Made by a program: the position numbers and the translations under genes. A stretch of DNA of 64,000 bases from QGON01 sp963691905 (GTDB lineage Bacteria > Pseudomonadota > Gammaproteobacteria > Chromatiales > Chromatiaceae), in contig OY829891.1 in assembly GCA_963691905.1 (NCBI GenBank), positions 124,001 to 188,000 on the forward strand, in the 5' to 3' direction. Below, one piece after another: positions 51,259 through 60,687 of the stretch (position 1 is the stretch's first letter; each line of letters starts with the position of its first letter). The notes under the pieces were generated by a model. That model searched no databases. It saw nothing but the letters and a program-made list of their open reading frames with translations, and was not told where the DNA came from.

Positions 51259-52548
51259 CTACTTTGTATGCAACTGGATTGCGTCGATCTGACAGGCAAG
51301 TTCTCGGGCGTCGTCTGTGCCTGGATCACTTTCTCGTGGAATAAAACAGCCATCTGCTTCAAAGACAAAGGTCCAGTAGGCAGGTCGCTCCGTCACAACA
51401 GGCAGGTCGATCTGTAGTGAAAACGGTCCTTTTTTTTCTATCTTGTGGACACTTTCCTTTCCATCGGGCGAGTACACCTTCAACTGTAACGGACCATTAG
51501 CCTTCGAAACATGCCTTCCCCGCAATTCTACCCGCCGCCAGTGGCGTTTTCGGCTGCGCACCCGTAGCGTCGAACGGACGGGCAGCCAACCATCAGAATA
51601 TATCTCAAGATAGGCGTCTGGGATGGCCAAATTTATGCGCGCATCGGTTTGTTGGTAATTGCGTAATTCCTGCTTGTCAGCGTCAGAGAGATAGCCGGAA
51701 ATACTTCGTGCAAATTTTATTAAATACGCCTTGATGTTTTTGATCTGCCGCCCGTGTGGGTAGTCCGCCAGTATTTCATCGGTATATGTCTTGAACCAAT
51801 GCAAGGGACTGGTACCCAAGTATTGCGCCAACACTTGCATGCCTTCGCGGATGACTGTTTCCCTCTGGTTTAGGGTTATGCAGGTGCTATGCAGGCGTGA
51901 ACCGGCTTGTAGCGCATCGACAAATCCTATGGCTTCATGCTGCTGGCTGAAAAATCGCAACCACCACTCGAAGTCGAAGGCGGTCTCCAGACTCTCAGTT
52001 AATCCCCCAAACCTGTTCAGTGCATCCTTGCGTAGAAACACAGTAGGCTGACAAATAAAACAACCATCAGCAAACGCCTGAAGTGGTGTATCGGGCAGAC
52101 GAGTCGGATAATCGCCGATAACCTGGTCACACTCATTGATGTGCTGTCCATGTCCATAGACCATCACCCACTCGGGATGCGCATCCAGTGTCTGAACTGC
52201 CCGTTCCAGTGCATCTGGCATGTAGATATCATCAGCATTCAGCCATCCAATTACGTCACCTTGGGTCATCGCCATCGCCTTGTTGACGGCGTGGGCAGGA
52301 CCCCGGTCCGCTTCCGATTGCCAACGCAGTCGGCCATCGGATTCTTGTGCCAGACGAGACAGAATAGCCTGGGTGCCGTCGTTGGAACCCCCGTCCATGA
52401 CTATCAGCTCGAGTAGCGCATCCGATTGAGTCAATACGCTGTGGATTGACCGCTCTATAAAGGTGGCTTGATTGAGCGATGGCATGACCACAGATACTGT
52501 TGCTTGCCGACTTGCCTGCTTCTCAATGGTGTCTGTACTTTCTTTCAT
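51259..52548 (-). CDS. GT2-family glycosyltransferase
   Basis: This 429-residue protein has a GT-A family 2 domain in residues 17-250: VSVVMPSLNQATFIERSI, VMDGGSNDGTQ, the DXD-type WLNADDIY and FDFEWWLRFF as the acceptor region. The C-terminal 120 residues (STLRVRSRKRHWRRVELRG and beyond) are a beta-rich extension of unknown role. No TM segment is seen. It probably adds one sugar of the capsule repeat. It is 57 bases downstream of the second coiled-coil gene. Confidence 0.88.
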   Translation of the reverse strand: MKESTDTIEKQASRQATVSVVMPSLNQATFIERSIHSVLTQSDALLELIVMDGGSNDGTQAILSRLAQESDGRLRWQSEADRGPAHAVNKAMAMTQGDVIGWLNADDIYMPDALERAVQTLDAHPEWVMVYGHGQHINECDQVIGDYPTRLPDTPLQAFADGCFICQPTVFLRKDALNRFGGLTESLETAFDFEWWLRFFSQQHEAIGFVDALQAGSRLHSTCITLNQRETVIREGMQVLAQYLGTSPLHWFKTYTDEILADYPHGRQIKNIKAYLIKFARSISGYLSDADKQELRNYQQTDARINLAIPDAYLEIYSDGWLPVRSTLRVRSRKRHWRRVELRGRHVSKANGPLQLKVYSPDGKESVHKIEKKGPFSLQIDLPVVTERPAYWTFVFEADGCFIPRESDPGTDDARELACQIDAIQLHTK

Positions 52549-52605
52549 ATTAACAAGCAGTACTGGCTATATTTAATAGCTGTTGTGCACAATAGAAATT
52601 ACACT

Positions 52606-54690
52606 TTATGGCATCCATGCAGTGACACCTTTGTTTGATGGCAACCGACCTTCCTCTTTCCCATACCGGAGATAATGTACAAGCGGATTGACCTCTGCTT
52701 GTACGATGTCGGGATTGGTAGTCAGATAGAATGCTGTATCGAATTTAGATGATGGGTTACGCCCTTCTGACGCACCGTAACGCAGATAGTGCTGAATAGG
52801 GTCGATGCCTGCCTCGGCCACATCGGGATATTCTGCAAGGTACCAAGCCTCGTCGAAAAGACCTGAATCTCTCAGTAGGTTGACTAACCTCTTCTCTCTT
52901 TTCTGCGCCTTGTTCGTGAGCTTGAATGGCTTGGCAAGGACGCTAATGGGTGCAGTAATCTTCGAGGTCTTGGTCGGTCTGGACTTCTCTGGCTCTCGCT
53001 GTTCTTCGGAATCGGTGGATTCGACTTTGGTTTGTTCTTCTAACTCCCGCACCATTTCCTGGTATTTAATGAAGTAATGTTCCAGCTCTTCCTGTACTTG
53101 GTGCAACTGCAACAGCAGCAGTTCATTTTCCTGTTCGGTCTTATTATTGGCTGCGGTCAACCTCTCTTGGGCCTGTTTGACATGGGTAAGCTGTGACTGA
53201 CGTTCAGTAGCCAACTTTGCCTGTTCATCCCGTCCCTTGATCAGCGGCCCAATCTGCAATTGCAGTTTCTGCTGCTCACCGGCCAACCCTTTCCGTATCT
53301 TCTCCTCTGCCTGAAAATCCTTCCTGGTTTGATCCAATTCCTGCTGGAGCTGCTTGAACTTAGAGTCTTGTTCCTTCTGGGATTGGTCGATCTGCTGCTT
53401 CTGCAGGAAAACTGCTTCGAGCTCTTCCTGTACTTGGTGCAGCTGCAACAGCAGAAGCTCGTTTTCCTGTTCAGTCTCCTTGCTGGCCGCATTCAACACT
53501 TCTTGGGTCTGCTTGATCTGGGTGAGCTCTGACTGACGTTCAGTTGCCAGCCTTGCCTGTTCGTCTCGTCCCTTGATCAGCTGCCCTATCTGCGATTGCA
53601 GTTTCTGCTGCTCACCGGCCAACCCTTTCCGAATCTTCTCCTCTGCCAGAAAACCCTTCATGGTTCGATCCAGTTCCTGCTGGAGCTGCTTTAGCTTGCT
53701 GCCTTGCTCCTTACTGGATTGCTCGATCTGCTGCTTTTGTAGGAAAACTGCTTCGAGTTCTTCCTGTACTTGGTGCAATTGCAGTAGCAGAAGTTCGTTT
53801 TCCTGTTCAGTCCCCTTACTGGCCGCATTCAACACTTCTTGGGTCTGCTTGATCTGGGTGAGCTCTGACTGACGTTCAGTTGCCAGCCTTGCCTGTTCGT
53901 CTCGTCCCGTGGTCAGCTGCTCAATTCTCGTCTGCCACTGCCGATAGCCTTGGTACACCTCTTTCAGCTGAGGGAATTCATGGACGACAGCCTCTCCCAA
54001 CGGCTGGGCGCTCGCCTCCAGTTCCATTTGCAGGACCTGGATAGCCGACTGTTCATGCAGGAACTGGCTGGCCAACAGACACTCCAGTGCAGGAGCGACA
54101 GCGGTTAGGATAGGTGATGGGTTCGCAGCTTGCAGCACTAGCCCGATGCGTTGACAGACATCGGCCAATGCTTCCGGCTGTTGGGCAGCCGTCTCCGCAT
54201 CGAGCAATAGGCTACGGCGGCGATTGCGGCGCTGAAAGTGTATCAACACCTGATTTGACGCATGCCAATCTTCTATGAACTGCTCAGGATCTACGCCTTT
54301 CTGAAGCGCATAGGCCAAAGCACTCTCAGCGCGAATATAAAAGAGCAGAAACTTCGCTTGCGGAAAAGTCGTGGCCCAGAAATCAAGCAGCCACAGGTTT
54401 CGGCTATCCGCCCACAACATCGGAATATCAGCTCCTTCCGAGAACAGCGCAGCCGCCTTTTCTGCCAGATCAAGGCTGGGTTGGATAGGCTGCTTGAGCT
54501 GAAGCAAATCCGTTACACGAGCTTCCTGGAACAGCTTGTCGTACCATTTAGCGAAGGAGTCTCCGCCTTTTTCAAGCCCTAGCTGCCGCAAGGCTGGAAA
54601 TGCAGCTTCCCAACCACTGTGCGGGCAACCGGTAGTTACCACTATGTTCATGTTTTCGTCATCTTGTTTGATAGCCGATTGCGATTCCAT
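52606..54690 (-). CDS. Sulfotransferase-like domain fused to repeat coiled coil and C-terminal paired repeats
   Basis: This protein has 694 residues from ATG 54690. Residues 14-185 look like a degenerate sulfotransferase: VVTTGCPHSGWEAAF matches the phosphosulfate loop, and FPQAKFLLFYIRAESALAYAL the 3'-phosphate region. Residues 256-479 are two 112-residue coiled-coil units (16 heptads each), and a partial third follows to about residue 550. The C-terminus has two repeats of about 41 residues (FDEAWYLAEYPDV, PIQHYLRYGASEGRNP; FDTAFYLTTNPDI, PLVHYLRYGKEEGR), a motif seen in polysaccharide-related glycosyltransferases. Start choice is uncertain: ATG 54651 is the alternative, and the frame is open further into manC. 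It parallels the FkbM coiled-coil gene next door in design. Confidence 0.75.
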   Translation of the reverse strand: MESQSAIKQDDENMNIVVTTGCPHSGWEAAFPALRQLGLEKGGDSFAKWYDKLFQEARVTDLLQLKQPIQPSLDLAEKAAALFSEGADIPMLWADSRNLWLLDFWATTFPQAKFLLFYIRAESALAYALQKGVDPEQFIEDWHASNQVLIHFQRRNRRRSLLLDAETAAQQPEALADVCQRIGLVLQAANPSPILTAVAPALECLLASQFLHEQSAIQVLQMELEASAQPLGEAVVHEFPQLKEVYQGYRQWQTRIEQLTTGRDEQARLATERQSELTQIKQTQEVLNAASKGTEQENELLLLQLHQVQEELEAVFLQKQQIEQSSKEQGSKLKQLQQELDRTMKGFLAEEKIRKGLAGEQQKLQSQIGQLIKGRDEQARLATERQSELTQIKQTQEVLNAASKETEQENELLLLQLHQVQEELEAVFLQKQQIDQSQKEQDSKFKQLQQELDQTRKDFQAEEKIRKGLAGEQQKLQLQIGPLIKGRDEQAKLATERQSQLTHVKQAQERLTAANNKTEQENELLLLQLHQVQEELEHYFIKYQEMVRELEEQTKVESTDSEEQREPEKSRPTKTSKITAPISVLAKPFKLTNKAQKREKRLVNLLRDSGLFDEAWYLAEYPDVAEAGIDPIQHYLRYGASEGRNPSSKFDTAFYLTTNPDIVQAEVNPLVHYLRYGKEEGRLPSNKGVTAWMP
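53041..53925 (-). repeat. Tandem 336-bp in-frame repeats, about 2.6 copies
   Basis: Two full 336-bp units (112 codons, 16 heptads) and a partial third encode the coiled coil. Shared segments such as QENELLLLQLHQVQEELE and EEKIRKGLAGEQQKLQ recur with few changes. The third unit diverges after its first half. Confidence 0.9.
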
Positions 54691-54712
54691 GGTTTTCGTA
54701 GATTGTCTGGTC

Positions 54713-56167
54713 CTACTGGAGATCGTAGTTGTCTTCGACGCGGCGGCCGTAGTTGTCCTCGATGCGGACGATATCATCTTCGCCCAGATATTCACCGCTC
54801 TGCACTTCAATCATAATCAGATCAATCACACCAGGGTTTTCCAGCCGGTGTTTATGACCAGCAGGTATATAGGTGGATTCGTTGGCCTTGATCAACATCT
54901 TTTCGTCACCATTGATGATACGGGCAGCGCCACGTACCACGATCCAGTGCTCGCTGCGATGGTGATGCATCTGCAGTGACAGCGATGCACCGGGTTTGAC
55001 TTCAATGCGTTTTATTTTGTAGCGCCTACCCTCTTCCAGCACCGTATAAGCGCCCCAAGGACGGGAGACGGTACGGTGGAGCTTATAGCACTCGTGGCCT
55101 TCTGCCTTGAGTTTTTTGACTACCTCGCGCACATTCTGGGCTTGGTCCCGGTGGCTCACAAGCAGCGCATCCGGGGTGTCAATAATCATGATACTTTCCA
55201 GCCCGAGCGTAGCTACCAGCCGGTCCTCACTTTGGACAAAGCAGTTTCGGCTGTTGACATTGACGACTTCACCTAATGCCCGGTTACCCTGACTATCGGG
55301 TTCGGCAAGGTCCGCCAGTGCCTGCCAGGAACCGATGTCGCTCCAGTCGAAACCGGCTGCCACAACGGCGACATTGTCTGCTTTTTCCATGATGGCATAG
55401 TCAATGGAGATATTTTCCAACATCGAAAAGCTGTCAGCTTCGAGTTCACAGTAAGCATCCTGCTGATTACACTGCGACGCCTTCCAGCAGTGTTCTCCAG
55501 CCGCCAGCATCTCTGGTGCGTAATCTAAAAATGCAGAAAGCAGATCACTGACACGGAAGCAAAACATACCTGCATTCCAGTAGTGCCCACCTTCAGCAAT
55601 CATTCGTTCAGCATCTTCGAGCGGCGGTTTCTCGATGAAGTTGGCAACCTTGAATCCCCCTTGCATATCTGCAATAGCATCGCCGGAACGGATATAACCA
55701 AAGCCGGTCTCCGCCTGAGTGGGATGCACACCAAACGTAACGAGATAACCCTGTTTCGCCAGTTCACTGGCGCGTTCTGCATCGGCTCGAAATTCCACCA
55801 TATCTTTGATCAGGTGGTCGGCTGGCAGGACCAGCATAATCGCGTCTTCACCATGTCGATCGCGAATTTTCAACGCACCCAGGAGTAGCGCTGGTGCAGT
55901 ATTTCGCCCACTGGGTTCTAACAGGAACCGGGGGATCACTTCATCGAGTATGCTTCTGCTCCAGCAATCCTTGCTCTGGAAGTAATAGTCGCGATTGGTA
56001 ATGGTGAGCACTTCACTGACTTCATCACAGCCAATAGCGCGCGAATAGGTTTTCTCCAGCAGAGTATCGCCATCCGACAGACGCATGAAGGGCTTCGGAT
56101 GCCCTTCGCGTGAAACCGGCCACAAGCGGGTACCGGCTCCACCTGAGAGTACAACAGGGATCAACAT
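54713..56167 (-). CDS. manC: Mannose-1-P guanylyltransferase / mannose-6-P isomerase (type II)
   Basis: This 484-residue bifunctional enzyme has the nucleotidyltransferase signature PVVLSGGAGTRLWPVSR, VLPADHLI and FIEKP near the start. The cupin isomerase domain has RPWGAYTVLEEG, SLQMHHHRSEHWIVVRG (metal His) and IPAGHKHRLENPG. It supplies mannose-1-P and GDP-mannose for Gmd/Fcl and mannose transfer. The usual FPKQ motif reads HPKPF. The end carries a short duplicated tail (EDNYGRRVEDNYDLQ). It overlaps the upstream glycosyltransferase by 7 bp. Confidence 0.95.
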   Translation of the reverse strand: MLIPVVLSGGAGTRLWPVSREGHPKPFMRLSDGDTLLEKTYSRAIGCDEVSEVLTITNRDYYFQSKDCWSRSILDEVIPRFLLEPSGRNTAPALLLGALKIRDRHGEDAIMLVLPADHLIKDMVEFRADAERASELAKQGYLVTFGVHPTQAETGFGYIRSGDAIADMQGGFKVANFIEKPPLEDAERMIAEGGHYWNAGMFCFRVSDLLSAFLDYAPEMLAAGEHCWKASQCNQQDAYCELEADSFSMLENISIDYAIMEKADNVAVVAAGFDWSDIGSWQALADLAEPDSQGNRALGEVVNVNSRNCFVQSEDRLVATLGLESIMIIDTPDALLVSHRDQAQNVREVVKKLKAEGHECYKLHRTVSRPWGAYTVLEEGRRYKIKRIEVKPGASLSLQMHHHRSEHWIVVRGAARIINGDEKMLIKANESTYIPAGHKHRLENPGVIDLIMIEVQSGEYLGEDDIVRIEDNYGRRVEDNYDLQ

Positions 56168-58122
56168 AGACTTGCCTTCGTTAGATCGAGTTGGAGTTTT
56201 ATTTCATTCAATCGCTGCGCATAGCGGATGCCTGCGGTAGCCGGACTGAAGTCAAATGCCTTAGGTTCAATGGGCCTTGGGTGTGTGTAGATTTTTTGCA
56301 TGAGTTCTGCGGCATGATCGATGTACGGATCTGCCCAGCTTTGGCCATCGGCATGGAAGTACTCCAAGCGGCGCACATCCTGTCGACGATACCGTACCAG
56401 CCCGACTCGCTTCTCCGTGCAAAAGTCGAGATTTCCGGAAAAACCGGTGGCGATAAGTTGAAGATCCAGCATCAGTGCCTCTGCGAGTCCTCGTCCAAAT
56501 CCCTCTGCCCGGTGCAACGACACATAGCAGTCACAGCATTGGTAGAGTGCCAGTACCTCAGGCCTGCGCAATGTGGTATCGATGAGATGGATGCGGTAGT
56601 CTGCCTCGATAAGAGGCATTATTCTTTTCCACGCTCTATTTCCCGCATTGACGTGACTCGCCTTAAGGACCAAACCAACCTTGCCTCCGGCGGAATTGGG
56701 AAAGGCGCGTTGAAATGCCTGGATAACGGCTACTGGATTCTTGCGAACAAGTGTGGAGTTAAAATCGAATGAGAAGATGAATAGATAGTCCTCTTCAGGC
56801 AAGCCGAAATCTTTACGCCCCATCGGGGCCACGCTGTCGATTGTGACAGAAAGCGGCATCGCGTAGACGGGACACTGTGCCCTTCGATAGGCATTGGCAG
56901 TGTAGTGGCTGATTCCCCATAGCTCATCCACCATGCTGAACGCATGGGTACAGCTTGCGGGCCAGTCGGGCAACTCCCATGGCCAATAACCGATATTATA
57001 GCGACCTTCAAGCAGATCGAGGCCCCGCTCACAGGCGTAGCGGACCTGCTCGATGCCGGTGGTACAGAAGATGTTTATGGCGTAGCGTGGCTTATCGACA
57101 ATCCATTGATCGACACTGTTGTCCTTTTGCGAAACGTTATCACCCGGTTTGACATTGACGATGCAAAAGGGAATGGCCTGAGACTTCAGTGCCAGGGCAA
57201 GCAGCCGTACATCCTCACCAATGCCGATCTCGCCCTGTGCGTAGCCGAACAGGTTCACGCCAAAGGGCTCGGTTGATCGTGATGATAGACGCTGGCCTAT
57301 CGGTATGCGGTTTGTAATGCTGGCCAGCTGAAACTGGGTGGGACGGCGCTTCAAACGCACCCCAAGCCAGGCAAGTTTTCGTAACACCAGTTTGGGGAGC
57401 CGAAGATAAAATCGGCTCTGCCCTGCAGGCAACAGGGCATTGTCAGGTTCCGTAGGGGGTGTACAGCGATCTTCAATAGGAAGTTGATTAACCTCAGCAT
57501 GCGCCTCCAGGTTTTGGAGAACGTCAGCCAACCCAAACGTCTCGGTTAGCTGCAATGTACTTTTTCCAACATCTTTTCTTTTAAGCCGAAGCATGGATAT
57601 CAGCGAATCTACCGTACCAAACTGCCGACGAAAAAATTCAACATGCCATGAATTGGGTTTAGGAAGCATGAACTTATGGCGTTCGCCACGCCAAAAGGCT
57701 CGTGCTATGCGGTGCCGGGCTTTAGCATCCCGCAGCATGGGCGCGACGAAATAGCGATAGCGCACGATCCCGTAGAAAAACATTGCAACAGAAAAGCCAT
57801 CGGACCAACGGTCATTATTAAGAGAAGGCAGCAATAGTGGGCGCACCAAGGCAGCATCCCACTCTGGTATTGACCGCAAAATAGCATACTGTCGTCGCCC
57901 TTCGATGGCACACCAGGCAAGAAACCGGACGAAGTCTTTTGGCCTACCTTCATGCAACGGAAAGCGCCGCTGCAAAATCGGACGCAAGTGCCAAATCGCA
58001 AGCATGGCGCCGTAAATCGGTGTAGGTAGATGGAAGGGCATTGCAATCGGAGCAAGCAATCCATGTCCTTCAGATTGCGTCTTTCCGTTAAGCTCAAGCA
58101 TTGCCTCGATGCGCGGATTCAT
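56161..58122 (-). CDS. Large GT4-like glycosyltransferase
   Basis: This 653-residue protein has residues about 1-260 as an unassigned region rich in Arg and Trp. From about 285 it has FGVNLFGYAQGEIGIGEDVRL, ICTTGIEQVRYA-like and YNIGYWPWELPDWP, then the donor domain with FIFSFDFNSTLVRKNP, HLIDTTLRRPEVLALY and CYVSLHRAEGFGRGLAEAL. The last is the GT4 EX7E-type loop. It probably extends the capsule chain. It lies two bases downstream of kpsE and overlaps manC, so transport and synthesis genes form one unit. Confidence 0.85.
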   Translation of the reverse strand: MNPRIEAMLELNGKTQSEGHGLLAPIAMPFHLPTPIYGAMLAIWHLRPILQRRFPLHEGRPKDFVRFLAWCAIEGRRQYAILRSIPEWDAALVRPLLLPSLNNDRWSDGFSVAMFFYGIVRYRYFVAPMLRDAKARHRIARAFWRGERHKFMLPKPNSWHVEFFRRQFGTVDSLISMLRLKRKDVGKSTLQLTETFGLADVLQNLEAHAEVNQLPIEDRCTPPTEPDNALLPAGQSRFYLRLPKLVLRKLAWLGVRLKRRPTQFQLASITNRIPIGQRLSSRSTEPFGVNLFGYAQGEIGIGEDVRLLALALKSQAIPFCIVNVKPGDNVSQKDNSVDQWIVDKPRYAINIFCTTGIEQVRYACERGLDLLEGRYNIGYWPWELPDWPASCTHAFSMVDELWGISHYTANAYRRAQCPVYAMPLSVTIDSVAPMGRKDFGLPEEDYLFIFSFDFNSTLVRKNPVAVIQAFQRAFPNSAGGKVGLVLKASHVNAGNRAWKRIMPLIEADYRIHLIDTTLRRPEVLALYQCCDCYVSLHRAEGFGRGLAEALMLDLQLIATGFSGNLDFCTEKRVGLVRYRRQDVRRLEYFHADGQSWADPYIDHAAELMQKIYTHPRPIEPKAFDFSPATAGIRYAQRLNEIKLQLDLTKASLC

Positions 58123-58124
58123 CC

Positions 58125-59225
58125 TTAGTCCTGATGCTCCCTGATTGTGGAAATCATCATTCTGGCTATACCAAACAGCATCAGCAATACGATGAGTGCA
58201 GTAACCAGGATATAGACTCTGTCCGGGTACTTTGCCTCATCCGCCAGAGAGGGTTTACTGACAACGACCAGGTGCTTCATCTTTTTTGAGGCCTCAGCCC
58301 TTGACTGCTCAAGGGCTGCCAGAACGGAGGCGTAGGCATCTTTGGTAAATTCGAGATCTAACTGAAGGTTAGTAAACTTCACCATCAGGTCGTTCAGCTC
58401 TTCGTCCCCTTCGCCGATCAATCGGCGTTTTTCATCGATTATCTGCTCTGTGAGCGCCCGAATGCGCTCCTTGCTGGCAATCACTTGCGGGGAGTTACTC
58501 TTTTGAAACCCAAGGAGCTGTTTTAGTTTGGCCTTCTCCTGACTGAGTTCACCCTCCAGAATGTCCATGATGGCAGTAAGAGACTGGCCCTGCTGCTCCG
58601 GGCTGAAGATCTGGTATCTATTCTGAAATTCCAACAGACTCTGCTTGGAAAGCTTGAGTGAGTCCTGTGTCTTCACCAACTGCTGCTCCACAAACTCGTA
58701 TTGAGCCATGGCAAGACGGTGACTGATCTCATTCACTACACCCTCAGCCTGTTGCAGCACGGTTTCAAGTAGTCGCTTGGCGTAGTCGCGCTCAAAGGCC
58801 TGTACTTCGACGAACAACAGTCCCGACAATTCGTCAAAGTAGACATCGATATGGTCACGGTAATACTCCAGATACTCTTCCCGTGTTGCATCGGCAGGCA
58901 ACGCGGAGAACCAGTCAATGCTGCGTTGCTGGTAGTGAGTCTTGTGATCAAATTCTTTATCGAGAAAGGCCAGCATGTCACCGGAGATCAGATACTCCTT
59001 CATGATGCGCTCATCCTCAAGACCCGAGGGATTACCGATCCCCAGCAGACCGATATCGAGACTGCTTGAGTTGCTGCCATTCTCCTTGATGGTAAAGATA
59101 GCCTCACTGGTATACCGATCAGAGGCAACAAGGCTGTAATAGAGCACAAGCAGAACAAAGGGGATGATTACCAAAGTTAACAGGCTGGCGCTACGATCCA
59201 GTTTGATTAATATGCTCTTGGCCAT
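58125..59225 (-). CDS. kpsE: Capsule export inner-membrane protein KpsE
   Basis: This 366-residue polysaccharide co-polymerase-type protein has TM helices at both ends (LLTLVIIPFVLLVLYYSLV; YILVTALIVLLMLFGIA). A long periplasmic coiled-coil domain lies between (residues 55-330), with LLGIGNPSGLEDERIMKEYL and SPQVIASKERIRALTEQI. KpsE bridges the ABC transporter to the outer-membrane channel. Three bases separate it from kpsT. Confidence 0.92.
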   Translation of the reverse strand: MAKSILIKLDRSASLLTLVIIPFVLLVLYYSLVASDRYTSEAIFTIKENGSNSSSLDIGLLGIGNPSGLEDERIMKEYLISGDMLAFLDKEFDHKTHYQQRSIDWFSALPADATREEYLEYYRDHIDVYFDELSGLLFVEVQAFERDYAKRLLETVLQQAEGVVNEISHRLAMAQYEFVEQQLVKTQDSLKLSKQSLLEFQNRYQIFSPEQQGQSLTAIMDILEGELSQEKAKLKQLLGFQKSNSPQVIASKERIRALTEQIIDEKRRLIGEGDEELNDLMVKFTNLQLDLEFTKDAYASVLAALEQSRAEASKKMKHLVVVSKPSLADEAKYPDRVYILVTALIVLLMLFGIARMMISTIREHQD

Positions 59226-59227
59226 AA

Positions 59228-59893
59228 CTACGCTGCTTGATCCTTTCGATAGATGGCCACGGCCTCTTCAACATCTTCATAGAGAAGCATCTGACCCTTT
59301 TCGAGATAGATCCCGACATCGCAGTCACGTATCAACTCCTGCATGTTATGGGAGACCTTGATGATATTGGCCTTGTCCTTTTTCTCCTGCAATGCAGCGC
59401 GGCTCTTCTCTTTAAACCGCTGGTCACCCACGGCTGTGATCTCATCCATCAGGTAGATATCAAAATCGAACGCCATACTGGTGGCAAAGGAGAGCCTTGC
59501 CCGCATGCCATTTGAATAGGTTTTCACAGGCATATCGAAGTAGTCACCCAATTCTGTGAATTCATGGATATATTCGATCTTTCGCTCGACCTCATGTTCA
59601 CTGTCACCGTAGATGCGGCAGACGAAACGGGCGTTATCACGACCAGACATACTACCCTGCACCCCGCCTGACAGCCCCATGGGCCAGGATATTCTTCCTT
59701 CACTCCGAATGTGGCCACGGTTGGGGTAATCAATCCCCCCCAAAAGCCGAAGCAAAGTGGACTTGCCCATGCCGTTGCGGCCTAAAATAGCGATATTGCA
59801 CTTTGGCGGAAATTCGATGTTCACATCACGCAGAACGTATTTTCGCCCCTTGGGTGTAGGATAGTATTTGGTGACATTTTTCAGACGTATCAT
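59228..59893 (-). CDS. kpsT: Capsule ABC transporter ATPase KpsT
   Basis: This 221-residue ATPase has Walker A GRNGMGKST (38-46), the KpsT-type signature YSNGMRARLSFATSMAF, Walker B IYLMDE and a switch His in KVSHNM. It drives polysaccharide export with KpsM. Its ATG overlaps the kpsM stop by 4 bp. Confidence 0.95.
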   Translation of the reverse strand: MIRLKNVTKYYPTPKGRKYVLRDVNIEFPPKCNIAILGRNGMGKSTLLRLLGGIDYPNRGHIRSEGRISWPMGLSGGVQGSMSGRDNARFVCRIYGDSEHEVERKIEYIHEFTELGDYFDMPVKTYSNGMRARLSFATSMAFDFDIYLMDEITAVGDQRFKEKSRAALQEKKDKANIIKVSHNMQELIRDCDVGIYLEKGQMLLYEDVEEAVAIYRKDQAA

Positions 59894-60672
59894 GTGGCCA
59901 CCATCCTCACCCAGTTGGCCCGGTAGCTAAGCAGACCAAAGGTTGTACTCGCCAAGGCAAAGAGTATTACAAATAACAGGCTCACATCTTCCGACTCAAA
60001 ACCGCGAAAAAAGAACAGGTGATTCAGCTCAACTATGTGAAGCAGCGGATTCCAGAGCAACCAGTGATGATATTCGGTCGGAATAACTGAAAGTGGAAAG
60101 AGGATCCCCGACATGAAGTACATGGGCCGAAAGATAATTATTGGAACCAGTTTCATCATCTCTGGATAGAGCGTCCCATACACCGAAAAGGTCAATCCCA
60201 CGCCGAATGTCAGGAGATAAAGCAAGGCATTGACGACAATCAGACCAAGGAGATTATGAACCCCTATGTCATAATTGAGGAACCATCCTGCAACAAACAG
60301 CAGCATGAGATAGCTTGCAAAATAGACTATCGATTCCAGGATAATACGTGCCAGCACCGGATCAACCGGACGTACCTGACGATAGTTAAACAGACCCCGG
60401 TTGGATTCAATGGCATTCATACACCGGGTTGCTGTTGTTCTAAAAAAAAGAAAGGGAACGATGCCTGTCGCAAGAAAGAGAGGTACGGGGATCCCTGCAA
60501 ATTCGCTACGACCCATGGCACTCCAGATGGCGGAGAGGATAATAACGTGGGCCATGGGCTCCAATACTGCCCAGGCATAACTAAGCCGGTACTTGCCAAA
60601 GCGCGTTTTCAGCTCGCGAACAAAGAGTGCGAAGACAACGGCTTTCTGAATTTCAAAGGGAGAACGGGACAC
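59890..60672 (-). CDS. kpsM: Capsule ABC transporter permease KpsM
   Basis: This 260-residue ABC-2-type permease has about six TM helices, the motif FVRELKTRFGKYRLSYAW near the N-terminus, MGRSEFAGIPVPLFLATG and RPMYFMSGILFPLSVIP. It is 15 bases after kpsD and overlaps kpsT. It would move undecaprenol-independent, lipid-linked capsule across the inner membrane. Confidence 0.95.
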   Translation of the reverse strand: MSRSPFEIQKAVVFALFVRELKTRFGKYRLSYAWAVLEPMAHVIILSAIWSAMGRSEFAGIPVPLFLATGIVPFLFFRTTATRCMNAIESNRGLFNYRQVRPVDPVLARIILESIVYFASYLMLLFVAGWFLNYDIGVHNLLGLIVVNALLYLLTFGVGLTFSVYGTLYPEMMKLVPIIIFRPMYFMSGILFPLSVIPTEYHHWLLWNPLLHIVELNHLFFFRGFESEDVSLLFVILFALASTTFGLLSYRANWVRMVAT

Positions 60673-60687
60673 AAGTTCTCTTCTTTC

